Shown here piece after piece: positions 9,236-17,701 of a stretch of DNA of 64,000 nucleotides. Below the pieces are notes generated by a model, which saw only the letters and a list, made by a program, of their open reading frames with translations, did no database searches and was not told where the DNA came from. Numbering within the stretch: position 1 is the stretch's first letter; each line of letters begins with the position of its first letter. This DNA comes from Polynucleobacter sp. JS-JIR-5-A7. GTDB lineage: Bacteria; Pseudomonadota; Gammaproteobacteria; Burkholderiales; Burkholderiaceae. The stretch is from positions 2,040,048-2,104,047 of the forward strand of contig NZ_CP061308.1 in NCBI RefSeq assembly GCF_018687935.1. The letters are read 5' to 3'. Made by a program: the position numbers and the translations under genes.

Positions 9236-10296
9236 GCTGATTCCTCTGCATTTTCACGATAGAACGCGCGCGGTTTACGCTTCGCAACGGCATTAGCAAT
9301 TGCCCGAATGTGATCGGGTGTAGTGCCACAGCAACCACCGACCAAATTCACGAAGCCATCTTTTGCAAAACCATCCACTAGACCTGATGTGATATCAGGC
9401 GTCTCATCAAAGCCCGTGTCGCTCATTGGATTTGGTAGACCTGCATTGGGGTAGCAAGACACTGCTGTATCGCAGATACGTGAAAGCTCTGCGATATAAG
9501 GGCGCATTAATGCAGCACCGAGAGCACAGTTCAATCCAAATGTTAGTGGCTTGATGTGGCGCAAACTATTCCAGAACGCTTCAACTGTTTGACCAGAGAG
9601 AATGCGGCCAGAGGCATCAGTGACCGTTCCAGAAATCATCACTGGCAAGCGCTCACCCGTCTCTTCAAAAAATTCATCCAGCGCAAACAGGGCCGCTTTT
9701 GCATTCAGAGTATCGAATATAGTTTCAACTAAGAATAAATCGACCCCGCCTGCAAATAGACCTTCGATCTGTTCACGGTAGGAGGCACATAAAGCATCAA
9801 AGGTCACATTACGTGCGCCTGGGTCATTCACATCTGGAGAGATGCTGGCTGTCTTTGGAGTAGGTCCAATTGCTCCTGCGGCAAAACGTGGCTTTTCAGG
9901 TGTACTGTATTTTTCACAAGCAGCGCGCGCAAGCCTTGCAGAGACTTCATTCATCTCCCGTGCCAAACCTGGCATTTTGTAATCTTCTTGCGCTACTGAA
10001 GTTGCACCAAATGTGTTCGTTTCAATAATATCTGCACCGGCATCCAAATATTGCTCATGGATCTTGCTAATAATTTGTGGCTGAGTCAGTACTAAGAGTT
10101 CATTGTTACCCTTAATATCGCCTGGATGATCCGCAAAACGGGTATTAGTAGGCAACCCACGGTAATCTGCTTCACTGAGCTTGTACTGCTGAATCATGGT
10201 TCCCATTGCACCATCCAATATCAGGATGCGCTGCTTCAGCAGATCAGGAAGTGCCTGACCACGGGTATAAGGCTGGGACAAACCATTAAATTGCAT
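9232..10296 (-). CDS. metH: methionine synthase, homocysteine-binding part
   Basis: A 354-residue homocysteine S-methyltransferase module, equal to the N-terminal quarter of single-chain MetH. The start of the barrel is LILDGAMGTMIQ. The zinc ligands are the Cys of GLNCALGA and the paired Cys of GGCCGTTPDH near the C-terminus. It overlaps the gene for the rest of the enzyme by 4 bases. Together the two chains total about 1270 residues, close to a single-chain MetH, so this is a clean split between domains, not damage. No cobalamin riboswitch is visible in the short upstream gap. Confidence 0.94.
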   Translation of the reverse strand: MQFNGLSQPYTRGQALPDLLKQRILILDGAMGTMIQQYKLSEADYRGLPTNTRFADHPGDIKGNNELLVLTQPQIISKIHEQYLDAGADIIETNTFGATSVAQEDYKMPGLAREMNEVSARLARAACEKYSTPEKPRFAAGAIGPTPKTASISPDVNDPGARNVTFDALCASYREQIEGLFAGGVDLFLVETIFDTLNAKAALFALDEFFEETGERLPVMISGTVTDASGRILSGQTVEAFWNSLRHIKPLTFGLNCALGAALMRPYIAELSRICDTAVSCYPNAGLPNPMSDTGFDETPDITSGLVDGFAKDGFVNLVGGCCGTTPDHIRAIANAVAKRKPRAFYRENAEESA

Positions 10297-10370
10297 TGCT
10301 TAACCGGGATTAATCTCTAGAATCCCTTATTCTATTGGAAAAGCCACTTTTTATTTATCCCGGAGCCTCT

Positions 10371-10832
10371 ATGTTTGGAACCATTCCAGAATTTAATCAA
10401 AGCCTAGAAATGTTTAAAACCATGTGGGGCCAAGGTGCAGCAGGTCAAGCTGGGCAATTTCCCTTTACTACTGATACCTCAAAGGCTGCCGGGGGGATTG
10501 GATCCGCTTTTCCAGGCATGGATATTGATGAGCTCGAGAAGCGCATTAAAGACCTGAAAAGCGTCGAGAATTGGCTCAACCTTAACTTGAATATTCTGAA
10601 GTCAACCATTCAAGGTCTCGAGGTACAACACGCCACGATGATGGCCTTGAAGTCTTTTGGGGATGCCGTATCAGCAGCCGGGGCTGCAGCCACGACGCCT
10701 CGTGAAGAGCCTGAGACTAAAAAAACCAGTGCTAAACCGAAAGCGAAACCGCGGAAAACCTCAACACGCCGTCCTCGCAAAGCTGGCGATCCAACTTTCC
10801 TCGACGAAGTAGGTAATTCAGATGCGCAATAG
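10371..10832 (+). CDS. phaM: PhaM-like polyhydroxyalkanoate granule-associated protein
   Basis: A 153-residue protein starting MFGTIPEFNQSLEMFKTMWG, closely resembling the start of PhaM of Cupriavidus, which binds PHA synthase and DNA and spreads storage granules to daughter cells. The middle (LEKRIKDLKSVENWLNLNL) is helical. The tail (from about residue 115) is Lys/Arg/Pro-rich, as expected for nucleoid binding. I chose the ATG at 10371 because GGAG sits 6 bases upstream; the frame could be extended to a TTG at 10335. The last 101 bases overlap the 3' end of the opposite-strand hydrolase gene. Confidence 0.8.
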   Translation: MFGTIPEFNQSLEMFKTMWGQGAAGQAGQFPFTTDTSKAAGGIGSAFPGMDIDELEKRIKDLKSVENWLNLNLNILKSTIQGLEVQHATMMALKSFGDAVSAAGAAATTPREEPETKKTSAKPKAKPRKTSTRRPRKAGDPTFLDEVGNSDAQ

Positions 10833-11829
10833 CCTCGCCCATTGCAAATGTGAGTTGATGAATATCTAATTCACGCTTAAATAAAACTGGCACTATCTCA
10901 CAAGCAGTTGCTGGTTTTTGACAGGCACCAAGCGCCTCTGCTAGACGCTCATCATGATGAGCATTGAGTTGTGCAATCCGAGGCTTCATGCCAGTAAACG
11001 GTTTGCCATGCGAGGGAAGCACCAAAGTTTCATCAGGCAAGGGCAAATATTTTTCTAGGGATTGCAAGTAAAGCCCTAGTGGATCAGCATCCGGGTCAGC
11101 ATCATAAACACTGACATTAGTAGAGATGCGAGGTAACAACATATCGCCAGAAATTAATAAGCCAAGTGCTCTACAAAAAAGCGATGCGTGCTCCGGTGCG
11201 TGCCCGTAACCCATGATGACCTGCCAAGAATGACCACCGATCAAAATCAATTCGCCATCGAGGATACGGCGATATTGACGAGGCACGCCAGGAACCATAT
11301 TGCTGTAGTAATTTGAGCGCGCCCGAATTTTTTCTAGATCTTCTAGAGCAGTTAAACCATGCCTCTGAAAATGATCTGCTGAGCCGCCCCCACCAGCGCG
11401 TGCACCAATAGCAGCGCCACCTTCTTTGCAACTTAACCACTGCGCCGTTAAATAGTCCGTCATGGAAATCCATAGGGGCACCTTCCACTTTTCGCACAGC
11501 CATTGTGACAAGCCAACATGGTCGGGATGCATGTGAGTCACGAGGACCCTTAGCACCGGCAGACCTTCTAATTGACTCGCAAAAATCTGCTCCCACGAGG
11601 CTTTAGTTTCATCATTTGCAATGCCACAATCTATGATGGTCCAACCGACAATGCCATCAATTTCATCTCGTAATAACCACAGATTAATATGGTCCAATGC
11701 GAATGGCAGGCGCATTCTGAGCCAGCGCACTCCAGGCGCTACCTCAATAGACTCCCCTGCCTGTGGAAGCTGATCACCTAAGGGATAATGGAGTGCACTT
11801 TCTGCAGCAGTTTGTTTTTGAGTGCTCAT
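10732..11829 (-). CDS. MBL-fold metallo-hydrolase
   Basis: A 365-residue metallo-beta-lactamase-fold hydrolase. The metal motif HxHxDH is present as VTHMHPDHVG; later ligands fit MGYGHAPEH, ISGDMLL and LPSHGKPF. The C-terminal helix region MGEAIAHLNYLLRRGKL is typical of this family branch (MBL plus a small helical domain). The substrate is unknown; homologues are often annotated as glyoxalase II-like or thioesterase-like. Its final 33 codons lie antisense to the basic tail of the PhaM-like gene. Because the AHLNYL stretch is conserved, the overlap seems real and not an extension artefact. Confidence 0.85.
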   Translation of the reverse strand: MSTQKQTAAESALHYPLGDQLPQAGESIEVAPGVRWLRMRLPFALDHINLWLLRDEIDGIVGWTIIDCGIANDETKASWEQIFASQLEGLPVLRVLVTHMHPDHVGLSQWLCEKWKVPLWISMTDYLTAQWLSCKEGGAAIGARAGGGGSADHFQRHGLTALEDLEKIRARSNYYSNMVPGVPRQYRRILDGELILIGGHSWQVIMGYGHAPEHASLFCRALGLLISGDMLLPRISTNVSVYDADPDADPLGLYLQSLEKYLPLPDETLVLPSHGKPFTGMKPRIAQLNAHHDERLAEALGACQKPATACEIVPVLFKRELDIHQLTFAMGEAIAHLNYLLRRGKLDRQLCEDGVLRFSAVSLSV

Positions 11830-11870
11830 GAATTTATTTTTTCGTTTTTTCTAATACATCTAGACTTACT

Positions 11871-12047
11871 TTGACTACAGTACCATCACCTTGTATCAAC
11901 TGGTGCGACATGAATCCTGAAAATGGGTATTGTCGAGGTTGCTATCGCACGCTTACTGAAATCGCAGATTGGTCAGAACTTTCAAATGCAGAGAAACTCA
12001 AGGTTTGGTCACAACTAGAAACTCGCAAACCTCAAGCTACTCAATAG
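11871..12047 (+). CDS. DUF1289 family small Cys-rich protein (TTG start)
   Basis: A 58-codon gene read directly from the sequence. Starting at TTG 11871 it reads MTTVPSPCINWCDMNPENGY and continues CRGCYRTLTEIADW. This matches the DUF1289 pattern: SPC, a second Cys four residues on, a CxxC pair, then R-T-x-x-E-I-x-x-W. The four Cys suggest a metal site. The in-frame ATG at 11910 would lose the first two Cys, so TTG is preferred even though no good ribosome-binding site is visible. The gene is divergent from the MBL hydrolase and convergent with acuI, 24 bases away. Function is unknown. Confidence 0.8.
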   Translation: MTTVPSPCINWCDMNPENGYCRGCYRTLTEIADWSELSNAEKLKVWSQLETRKPQATQ

Positions 12048-12071
12048 TTCAATAAACGCTTTTTAAAAACT

Positions 12072-13055
12072 TTACTTATTGACGTCTACAATCAAACGTC
12101 CACGCACATTGCCCGCCATCAACTCTTGAGCATACTGAAGTGACTCGCCTAAATTAATTTCATGAGAAATTTCATCAAGCGTTTTCAAATCCACTAACTT
12201 ACTAAGTTGCTCATAAGCCGCAATTCGTTTTTCACGGGGGACGGTAACGCTATTCACGCCATACAAAGTGACGCCACGCAAAATAAATGGCGCAACACTG
12301 GATGGAAAATCCATGCCTTGCGCAAGACCACAGGCAGCGACTGCGCCATTACTCTTTGTCTGTGCACAGGCGTTAGCCAAAGTATGACTGCCAACGCTAT
12401 CTAATACCGCCGCCCAACGTTCTTTAGCTAAAGGTTTTCCTGGTGCAGACAAAGTTGCACGATCAATCACTTCAGCAGCACCTAGTTTTTTCAAATAATC
12501 CGCTTCGGCTATTCGACCTGTACTAGCAACGACCGTGAAACCCAGCTTACTCAACAAGTGGACGGCAAAACTACCTACACCACCTGCAGCACCCGTTACC
12601 AATACCTCGCCATCACTTGGTTTGAGACCATGCTTTTGCAAAGCCATGACACACAGCATTGCGGTATACCCAGCAGTGCCAATTGCTAAAGCTTGTTTGG
12701 CGGTAAAGCCTTTAGGTAAAGGAATCAGCCAATCAGCCTTTACCCTAGCCTGCTGAGCCAATCCACCCCAATGCCCCTCACCAACCCCCCAGCCATTCAA
12801 AAGCACCATGTCACCAGTCTTAAAATCAGGGCTAGAGCTTTCTATCACTTCGCCAGCAAAATCGATCCCCGGAACCATTGGAAAACTACGCACTACTGGG
12901 CTTTTGCCGGTAATCGCTAAACCATCCTTGTAATTGAGGGTGGAATATAAGACCCTTACCCGCACATCGCCCTCAGGGAGATTAGCCTCATCTGCCTGGC
13001 CCAATTCGGCTCGATAACCCTGATCATCCTTATTAATCAATATTGCTTTAAACAT
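12072..13055 (-). CDS. acuI: YhdH/AcuI-type quinone oxidoreductase (probable acrylyl-CoA reductase)
   Basis: A 327-residue medium-chain dehydrogenase/reductase without structural zinc. It shows the family segment YSTLNYKDGLAITG near residues 38-51, the NADPH-binding loop VTGAAGGVGSFAV, and the C-terminal GRLIVDV. The YhdH/AcuI group includes NADPH-dependent acrylyl-CoA reductases, which detoxify acrylyl-CoA to propionyl-CoA; that activity is inferred from the family. It is transcribed alone, away from the small lipoprotein gene. Other MDR activities on enones are possible. Confidence 0.85.
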   Translation of the reverse strand: MFKAILINKDDQGYRAELGQADEANLPEGDVRVRVLYSTLNYKDGLAITGKSPVVRSFPMVPGIDFAGEVIESSSPDFKTGDMVLLNGWGVGEGHWGGLAQQARVKADWLIPLPKGFTAKQALAIGTAGYTAMLCVMALQKHGLKPSDGEVLVTGAAGGVGSFAVHLLSKLGFTVVASTGRIAEADYLKKLGAAEVIDRATLSAPGKPLAKERWAAVLDSVGSHTLANACAQTKSNGAVAACGLAQGMDFPSSVAPFILRGVTLYGVNSVTVPREKRIAAYEQLSKLVDLKTLDEISHEINLGESLQYAQELMAGNVRGRLIVDVNK

Positions 13056-13142
13056 GTCTCTTCCTTTTCAAACGAGGCAATTCCCCACAGCTTTTGCTTA
13101 ATAGGTTTATCCTAACGAGCATTGCTAATTATGGAGGCTTCC

Positions 13143-13430
13143 ATGAAAAAAATTCTACTATTAACCGCGATTTCTGGTTTGATGCTCTCTGGGTGCTACT
13201 CTACCCAAATCAATATGTCTATGGGCAATATGCGCCTCATTACCTCTAGTGCGAACCCACAAGACGTGATGGATTTTGCGACTAAGACTTGTAAGAGCGA
13301 TTTTTATGAAGGTGCCAGCTTCTTATCCAAGGCTGGCAAGGAATATCGTTTTAAATGCGTGAAGGCGGAAGAAAATGAAGTATTGATTCCCATTCCAGGA
13401 ACTACTATCGCCCCAGCAGAGGCAAAGTAA
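13143..13430 (+). CDS. small putative lipoprotein
   Basis: A 95-residue protein. Its first 18 residues form a lipoprotein signal: MKK, a hydrophobic core, and the lipobox LSGC with Cys at about 18. The ATG at 13143 is chosen because GGAGG lies 5 bases upstream. After the Cys come a low-complexity segment with repeated Met and two more Cys (TCKSDF, FKCVKA), which could form a disulfide. No function is recognised. The layout (short lipoprotein with a Cys pair) resembles the one at 63719-63955. It is followed 7 bases later by the flavin reductase. Confidence 0.7.
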   Translation: MKKILLLTAISGLMLSGCYSTQINMSMGNMRLITSSANPQDVMDFATKTCKSDFYEGASFLSKAGKEYRFKCVKAEENEVLIPIPGTTIAPAEAK

Positions 13431-13437
13431 GTCGTTG

Positions 13438-13938
13438 ATGACCCCGTTTACCTCACAAGAGCTTCGCAAAGGTTTTGCCTCTTTTGCGACTGGGGTTACC
13501 GTCATTACCTGTATTGATGAGAATCAACATTCTCACGGCATCACGATTAGCTCTTTCAATACAGTATCTCTAGAGCCGCCCTTAATCTTGTGGAGCCTCA
13601 AGAAACACTCGCGCCTCATGCCCTGGGTGGAAGTTGGCAAAAAGCACCTCATTCATGTCCTAGAGCGGTCACAAGAAAACTTGGCGATGCACTTTGCAAC
13701 TGTAAAAGTAGATCAGTTTGCTGGGCTTGATCATAAAATTGCCGCTAGTGGTCTTACTCAGATCGATCATTGCGTCGCATATTACGAGTGCGAAACAGTC
13801 TCAGTCCACGTCGGCGGGGATCACAATATCATTGTTGCCAAAGTCATTCAATTAAAAAATCATCCTGAAAAAGAGCCGCTCATTTTCGCGCGCAGCAAAT
13901 TTGTTGGTCTTGATTTTTCTGAGATCAAAACTAGCTAA
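13438..13938 (+). CDS. flavin reductase family protein
   Basis: A 166-residue FMN-binding protein of the flavin reductase (HpaC/NtaB-like) family. Typical features are the start segment ELRKGFASFATGVTVITC, SFNTVSLEPPLILW (flavin-binding strand), and a later GGDHNIIVAKV that matches the family GDH motif. Such enzymes supply reduced flavin to a monooxygenase, or reduce flavin alone. No partner monooxygenase lies beside it. An alternative TTG start lies 3 bases upstream; the ATG at 13438 is preferred. It is followed by a GST gene in the same direction. Confidence 0.88.
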   Translation: MTPFTSQELRKGFASFATGVTVITCIDENQHSHGITISSFNTVSLEPPLILWSLKKHSRLMPWVEVGKKHLIHVLERSQENLAMHFATVKVDQFAGLDHKIAASGLTQIDHCVAYYECETVSVHVGGDHNIIVAKVIQLKNHPEKEPLIFARSKFVGLDFSEIKTS

Positions 13939-13966
13939 CACTAATTAATACTTCTAAGGAAATGCC

Positions 13967-14632
13967 ATGATGCGTTTATGGGGTCGCAAAAGTTCCATCA
14001 ATGTTCAAAAAGTATTATGGTGTCTAGCTGAGTTGGGACTCAAAGAAGGGTCTGGTTTTGAAAGAATTGATGCAGGGCTTCAATTTGGCATCGTTCGCTC
14101 ACCAGAATTCTTAAAGCTGAATCCTAATGGACTTGTGCCAACACTAGAAGATGGCGATCTCGTGCTATGGGAATCGAATACCATCATGCGCTACCTGGCC
14201 GCGCAGTACGATAAAAATAAACGCTTTCCATCAGACGTGAAGTCTCAGTTTGGTTCTGAAAAATGGATGGACTGGCAGGTCGGCACTCTTTGGCCAGTTT
14301 TACGTCCCACCTTTCTAGGTCTCACTAGAGTTCCGGAAGCGGAGCGTGATCACGCAGCTATTCAAAAAGCGTACCAAGATACCAACCAATTATTTGCTTT
14401 GCTTGATCAAACTCTGGAGTCACAAGCCTACTGCTCCGGCAAGCAATTTCATATCGGCGATATTGTGCTGGCCTTATGTGTGCATCGCTGGATATTGCTT
14501 AATGAGACCTTCCCTAAGCAAACTGGATTGCGCACTGATCTCAAAAACATTGAGCGTTGGGTAAAACAACTTCAAGCAGAAACTCACTTTCAAGAGTTTG
14601 CAGAGAAGGAACTCAATATCATCAGCAAGTGA
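13967..14632 (+). CDS. glutathione S-transferase family protein
   Basis: A 221-residue cytosolic GST. The thioredoxin-like N-domain begins MRLWGRKSSINVQKVLWCL (the Ser of RKSSIN is the likely glutathione-activating residue), continues with NPNGLVPTLEDGDLVLWESNTI (the glutathione-gamma-Glu contact motif), and is followed by the all-helical domain. AAGGA lies about 6 bases before the start; ATG codons at 13967 and 13970 are both possible. It follows the flavin reductase by 28 bases and is probably in the same transcript. The substrate is unknown. A 12-base inverted repeat spans the stop codon. Confidence 0.88.
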   Translation: MMRLWGRKSSINVQKVLWCLAELGLKEGSGFERIDAGLQFGIVRSPEFLKLNPNGLVPTLEDGDLVLWESNTIMRYLAAQYDKNKRFPSDVKSQFGSEKWMDWQVGTLWPVLRPTFLGLTRVPEAERDHAAIQKAYQDTNQLFALLDQTLESQAYCSGKQFHIGDIVLALCVHRWILLNETFPKQTGLRTDLKNIERWVKQLQAETHFQEFAEKELNIISK

Positions 14633-14641
14633 TATTGAGTT
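14610..14641. terminator. stem-loop spanning the GST stop codon
   Basis: A perfect 12-base inverted repeat (14610-14621 and 14630-14641) with an 8-base loop. The TGA stop of the GST gene lies in the right arm. It sits between the convergent GST and RND permease genes. There is no clean T-run after it on either strand, so it may act as a processing or weak terminator structure and not a strong intrinsic terminator. Confidence 0.45.
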
Positions 14642-14658
14642 AGCTTAGCTTTCCACCT

Positions 14659-17600
14659 TTATCCCTGCTTAAATTTCTTCTCGTGGTGATCTGCACCCAT
14701 GAAAAGATACATTGCGGGTACGACAAATAAAGTGAACAAGGTACCAATCGATAGGCCAGTAAAGATCACAATCCCCATTGATTGACGTCCTGCGGCACCA
14801 GCACCAGAAGCTATTACTAGCGGCACCACTCCCAAAACCATCGCGGCAGTCGTCATCAAGATCGGCCTTAAGCGCACGCTACTCGCCTCCACAATCGCAT
14901 CTAGCTTGCTTCGCCCTGCCTCTTGTAATTCATTAGCAAACTCTACAATCAAGATACCGTGCTTGCTGATTAAACCCATCAGCGTAACTAATCCGACCTG
15001 TGTATAAACATTCAAAGTTGTGAATCCGAGGTTAATAAAGATGAGAGCCCCAAAGAGTGCTAGCGGCACAGAAACGAGAATGACAATCGGATCACGGAAA
15101 CTTTCAAACTGCGCAGCAAGTACCAAGAACACGATCAAAATCGCAAAGAACATGGTGACTAGAAATCCGCCAGACTCCGCCATAAATTGACGAGAAGGAC
15201 CTGCGTAGTCCATGGCATAACCATTTGGCGCAACCTCTTTTAAAGTTTGACGCATGTACTCTAATAGATCCGCCTGAGAAATAAAGGGCGTGCTCACACC
15301 AAAAATCGTTGCCGAATTTAATTGCTGAAAGTGATTAATCGATTGGGGAACCACTTTTTGTTTAATACTTGCAATCGTGCGCGCCTGAATCATGGCGCCA
15401 CTTGGTGTACGAATGTAGTAATCCAAAATCTGGTCGGGATTCAAGCGATCAACTTGTTTCACCTGTGGAATCACTTTATAAGAGCGGCCTGCAACGGAGA
15501 AGTAGTTAACATAACCACCACCCAAGGCTGCAGATAATGCTGCGCCGACTTGCTGCTGTGTCATTCCCAAGGCAGCCACCTTTTCGCGATCAATCACTAA
15601 TACGTCTTGTGGCTTGTCGATCTTTAGATCAGTATCTACAAAGAAGAAATTACTGCTACGGCGCGCTTTATCTAAAACCGCTTGCGCTACATCATTCAAC
15701 TGCTCATAAGACTCTGTTGTGTTGATAACGACTTGTACTGGCAAGCCTTGGGCCCCCGGTAATGCTGGGAACTGAAATGCGGCTATGCGCGCGCCAGCAA
15801 TCATATTCCACTTTTGCTGCATGTCTTGTTGGAACTTCGTTGCATTACGACTGCGCTCACTCCAATCTTTTAACAAAATTCCACCAAAGCTAGAGGTTGG
15901 ACTGGTGATCTGAAACGCTTGCTCATATTCTGGTTCAGCAGCAGCAATTGCATAAATTTGATCTGCATAGGTTTGCATTTGATTCACGGTAGCGTTCGGG
16001 GGACCAGATGCCTGCATCAAAACAATGCCTTGGTCTTCGGTAGGAGCGAGCTCTGCGCGAGCGGTGGCATATAAGTAAGCAACACCACCCAACAAAATGG
16101 CGCCCATCACAACAATGACCTGCCAAGTACTCAACAAATCACGCAAAGTAGTCTGGTAACTGTGATGTACCTTATCAAAAATCTGATCAATCTTTTTAAC
16201 GAATAAAGATGCCTCTTGCTCCTCAGTAAAGATGCGCGAGCACATCATCGGGGATAAAGTCAACGCAATTAAACCTGATACCGCAACCGCGCTGGCCAGC
16301 GTAAAAGCAAATTCAGTAAAGAGCGCGCCTGTGAGACCACCTTGGAAACCAATCGGAATATAGACCGCAATTAAGACAACGGTCATCGCTAAAATAGGAC
16401 TGCCTAGTTCGCGAGCAGCAATCAGAGAGGCTTCTAAAGGCGACTTGCCCTCTTTCATATGCCTATCAACGTTTTCTACGACGATGATGGCATCATCAAC
16501 CACTAAGCCGATTGCGAGCACTAGGGCGAGAAGAGTTAGCAAGTTAATCGAATAGCCCAAAACTTGCATCAAAAAGAAAGTGCCAATCAAAGAGAGTGGC
16601 ATTGCAATTACTGGCACAGCAACAGCGCGCACGCTACCCAAGAAGAGATAAATCACCAAAGTCACAATGATCAAGGCTTCAAGCAAGGTCGTAACTACTT
16701 CATCAATCGAGCTAGTAATAAATTTAGTAGAGTCATAAACAATATTGCCATTCATGCCAATGGGTAATTGCTTTTGAATATTAGGGACGGCGTCTCTTAC
16801 GCGTTGTGCAACATCTAGTAAGTTGGCCTGCGGTGCGACTTTAATTGCAATAAAGACCGACTGCTTGCCACTGAACGCTACATTCGTGTTGTAGTCTTCA
16901 GATCCCAAAGATACATTGGCGACCTGATCTAAATAGACAATATTGATGCCATCTTTTTTAACAACTAACTTGCGAAACTCATCCAGGGTATGAAGATCAG
17001 TCCCAGCAACTAAGTCAACAGAGACCATATCGCCCTTGGTGCTGCCCACTGCTGATAAATAGTTATTAGCAGACATCGCGCTATAAACGTCATCTGCGCC
17101 TATTCCTAGACCGGCCATCTTTTCACGATCTAGCCAAGCGCGTAAAGCAAACTTTCTGCCGCCAGTAATTTCGGCATTCTGTACACCCTCGATGGAATCT
17201 AACTTTGGCTTAACTACGCGCAACAAATAATCTGTGATCGCATTATTGGGTAACTGATCACTATAAAAGCCCATGTACATTGCCGCGATAGATTGACCTA
17301 CCTGCACCGTGAGAACAGGCTGTTGTGCCTGCGGGGGTAATTGATTTTTGACTGCGCTAATTTGCGTCTGAATCTGTGTCAATGCTGCATTAGAGTTGTA
17401 GTTCAACTTTAAGGTAGCAACAATAGTAGATACACCACTAACACTAGTTGAAGATAAGTAATCAATTCCTTGAGCCTGTGCTATTGATGCCTCAAGGGGC
17501 TGCGTTATAAACCCAGCAATCGTTTCAGGATCTGCACCGTAATAGGCAGTGGTAATGGTAACAATGGCATTTTGTGTTTGAGGATATTGATTAACTGGGA

Positions 17601-17694
17601 GAGACCCGATCGCCTTCAAACCAAATGCCAGTACGAGCGCACTCACCACCAGCGAGAGTACTGGCCTGCGAATGAATATGTCCGTCCAATTCAT
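14659..17694 (-). CDS. efflux RND transporter permease (HAE1 family)
   Basis: A 1011-residue inner-membrane proton/drug antiporter. The start MNWTDIFIRRPVLSLVVSALV is typical of hydrophobe/amphiphile efflux-1 pumps. It has the twofold repeated architecture, with periplasmic porter domains and 12 expected membrane spans. The TM4 proton-relay motif LVVDDAIIVVENVDRH is present, with the two adjacent Asp. It is the last gene of an outer membrane-adaptor-permease operon, 7 bases after the adaptor. The substrate range cannot be read from sequence. The length is slightly under the 1030-1050 usual for AcrB-type pumps but fits the MdtB/MuxB-like branch. Confidence 0.93.
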   Translation of the reverse strand: MNWTDIFIRRPVLSLVVSALVLAFGLKAIGSLPVNQYPQTQNAIVTITTAYYGADPETIAGFITQPLEASIAQAQGIDYLSSTSVSGVSTIVATLKLNYNSNAALTQIQTQISAVKNQLPPQAQQPVLTVQVGQSIAAMYMGFYSDQLPNNAITDYLLRVVKPKLDSIEGVQNAEITGGRKFALRAWLDREKMAGLGIGADDVYSAMSANNYLSAVGSTKGDMVSVDLVAGTDLHTLDEFRKLVVKKDGINIVYLDQVANVSLGSEDYNTNVAFSGKQSVFIAIKVAPQANLLDVAQRVRDAVPNIQKQLPIGMNGNIVYDSTKFITSSIDEVVTTLLEALIIVTLVIYLFLGSVRAVAVPVIAMPLSLIGTFFLMQVLGYSINLLTLLALVLAIGLVVDDAIIVVENVDRHMKEGKSPLEASLIAARELGSPILAMTVVLIAVYIPIGFQGGLTGALFTEFAFTLASAVAVSGLIALTLSPMMCSRIFTEEQEASLFVKKIDQIFDKVHHSYQTTLRDLLSTWQVIVVMGAILLGGVAYLYATARAELAPTEDQGIVLMQASGPPNATVNQMQTYADQIYAIAAAEPEYEQAFQITSPTSSFGGILLKDWSERSRNATKFQQDMQQKWNMIAGARIAAFQFPALPGAQGLPVQVVINTTESYEQLNDVAQAVLDKARRSSNFFFVDTDLKIDKPQDVLVIDREKVAALGMTQQQVGAALSAALGGGYVNYFSVAGRSYKVIPQVKQVDRLNPDQILDYYIRTPSGAMIQARTIASIKQKVVPQSINHFQQLNSATIFGVSTPFISQADLLEYMRQTLKEVAPNGYAMDYAGPSRQFMAESGGFLVTMFFAILIVFLVLAAQFESFRDPIVILVSVPLALFGALIFINLGFTTLNVYTQVGLVTLMGLISKHGILIVEFANELQEAGRSKLDAIVEASSVRLRPILMTTAAMVLGVVPLVIASGAGAAGRQSMGIVIFTGLSIGTLFTLFVVPAMYLFMGADHHEKKFKQG

Positions 17695-17701
17695 CGACTA
17701 C

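Noticed and set aside
10297..10370. Possible cobalamin riboswitch before the split metH genes
   Set aside because: The gap is too short for the aptamer and has no B12-box-like string; only a weak GGGATT/AATCCC repeat is present.
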